Assembly: GCA_040507225.1 (NCBI GenBank) | Contig: JBEVVG010000001.1 | Location: 124,001 to 188,000 of the forward strand | Source of the DNA: Thiodiazotropha sp040507225 | GTDB taxonomy: Bacteria; Pseudomonadota; Gammaproteobacteria; Chromatiales; Chromatiaceae | DNA length: 64,000 nucleotides | Reading direction: 5' to 3' | Part shown: positions 63,924-64,000 of the stretch, one piece after another | Layout of the letters: every line of letters starts with the position of its first letter | How positions within the stretch are numbered: position 1 is the first letter of the stretch | Notes under the pieces: generated by a model | Told to the model about the DNA's origin: nothing | Seen by the model: only the letters and a program-made list of their open reading frames with translations | Database searches by the model: none | Program-made: the position numbers and the translations under genes

Positions 63924-64000
63924 CGCTGATCGCTTGTCAGGCTGTTGAATTCACAAGGATAAGACTGAAATAAGCCGGAGTCTACACTGCATGATTCAAT

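Overview
The window looks like the chromosome of a gammaproteobacterium, probably a sulfur oxidiser. It starts in a complex I operon (end of nuoG, then nuoH-I-J-K-L-M-N) followed by an initiator tRNA-Met. It ends with a persulfide-oxidation gene set (rhodanese plus ETHE1-type dioxygenase) and an NhaR-type LysR regulator. Coding GC is clearly higher in the nuo genes than in the region between. The genus-level guess (Chromatiales or sulfur-oxidising symbiont type) is inference from gene content only.

The central feature is a genomic island of about 45.9 kb (8108-53993) inserted in the 3' end of the tRNA-fMet gene. A perfect 31-bp direct repeat of the tRNA 3' end lies at 8077-8107 (attL, part of the intact tRNA) and 53963-53993 (attR). 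The old chromosomal terminator stays beyond attR, and the island supplies a new one behind the tRNA. The left end carries a repressor / excisionase / tyrosine integrase switch (8315-10131) and small unknown genes. At 10962-12328 there is an XRE regulator with its operator and an unknown 332-aa protein.

From 12604 to 38122 thirteen genes plus one probable small ORF run on the + strand, mostly with overlaps or gaps under 80 bp: HTH protein, SNF2-type helicase, DUF4391 protein, UvrD-type helicase with a GreA-like segment, type III Mod and Res, an RloC-like zinc-hook ATPase with an anticodon-nuclease-like triad, SbcD, SbcC, a truncated JetA-like (Wadjet kleisin) protein without JetBCD, a degenerate PLD-like protein, and McrB/McrC. 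Together they suggest layered defence: modification and restriction, tRNA cleavage as a back-up, an SMC-type nuclease, and modified-cytosine restriction. Whether they form one system or a stack of modules cannot be decided from sequence alone.

From 38282 to 45389 are unknown proteins, including a lipoprotein and a second secreted protein in tandem. Next comes a decayed integron (45555-48219): an intI pseudogene with frameshifts, a stop and a large deletion lies divergent from cassettes on the - strand separated by attC-like sites, one of them a frameshifted Imm8-type immunity gene. The right end of the island is an 1803-aa protein (48417-53828) that contains two complete tyrosine-recombinase catalytic sets and at least one degenerate module, ending 135 bp from attR.

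Right of the island are a 1143-aa exported protein rich in helical, charged sequence, a 268-bp nested inverted-repeat element, a lipoprotein, the persulfide gene set with its terminator, a possible bacterial eRF1-like (baeRF) protein, and NhaR. No rRNA and no CRISPR array were seen.
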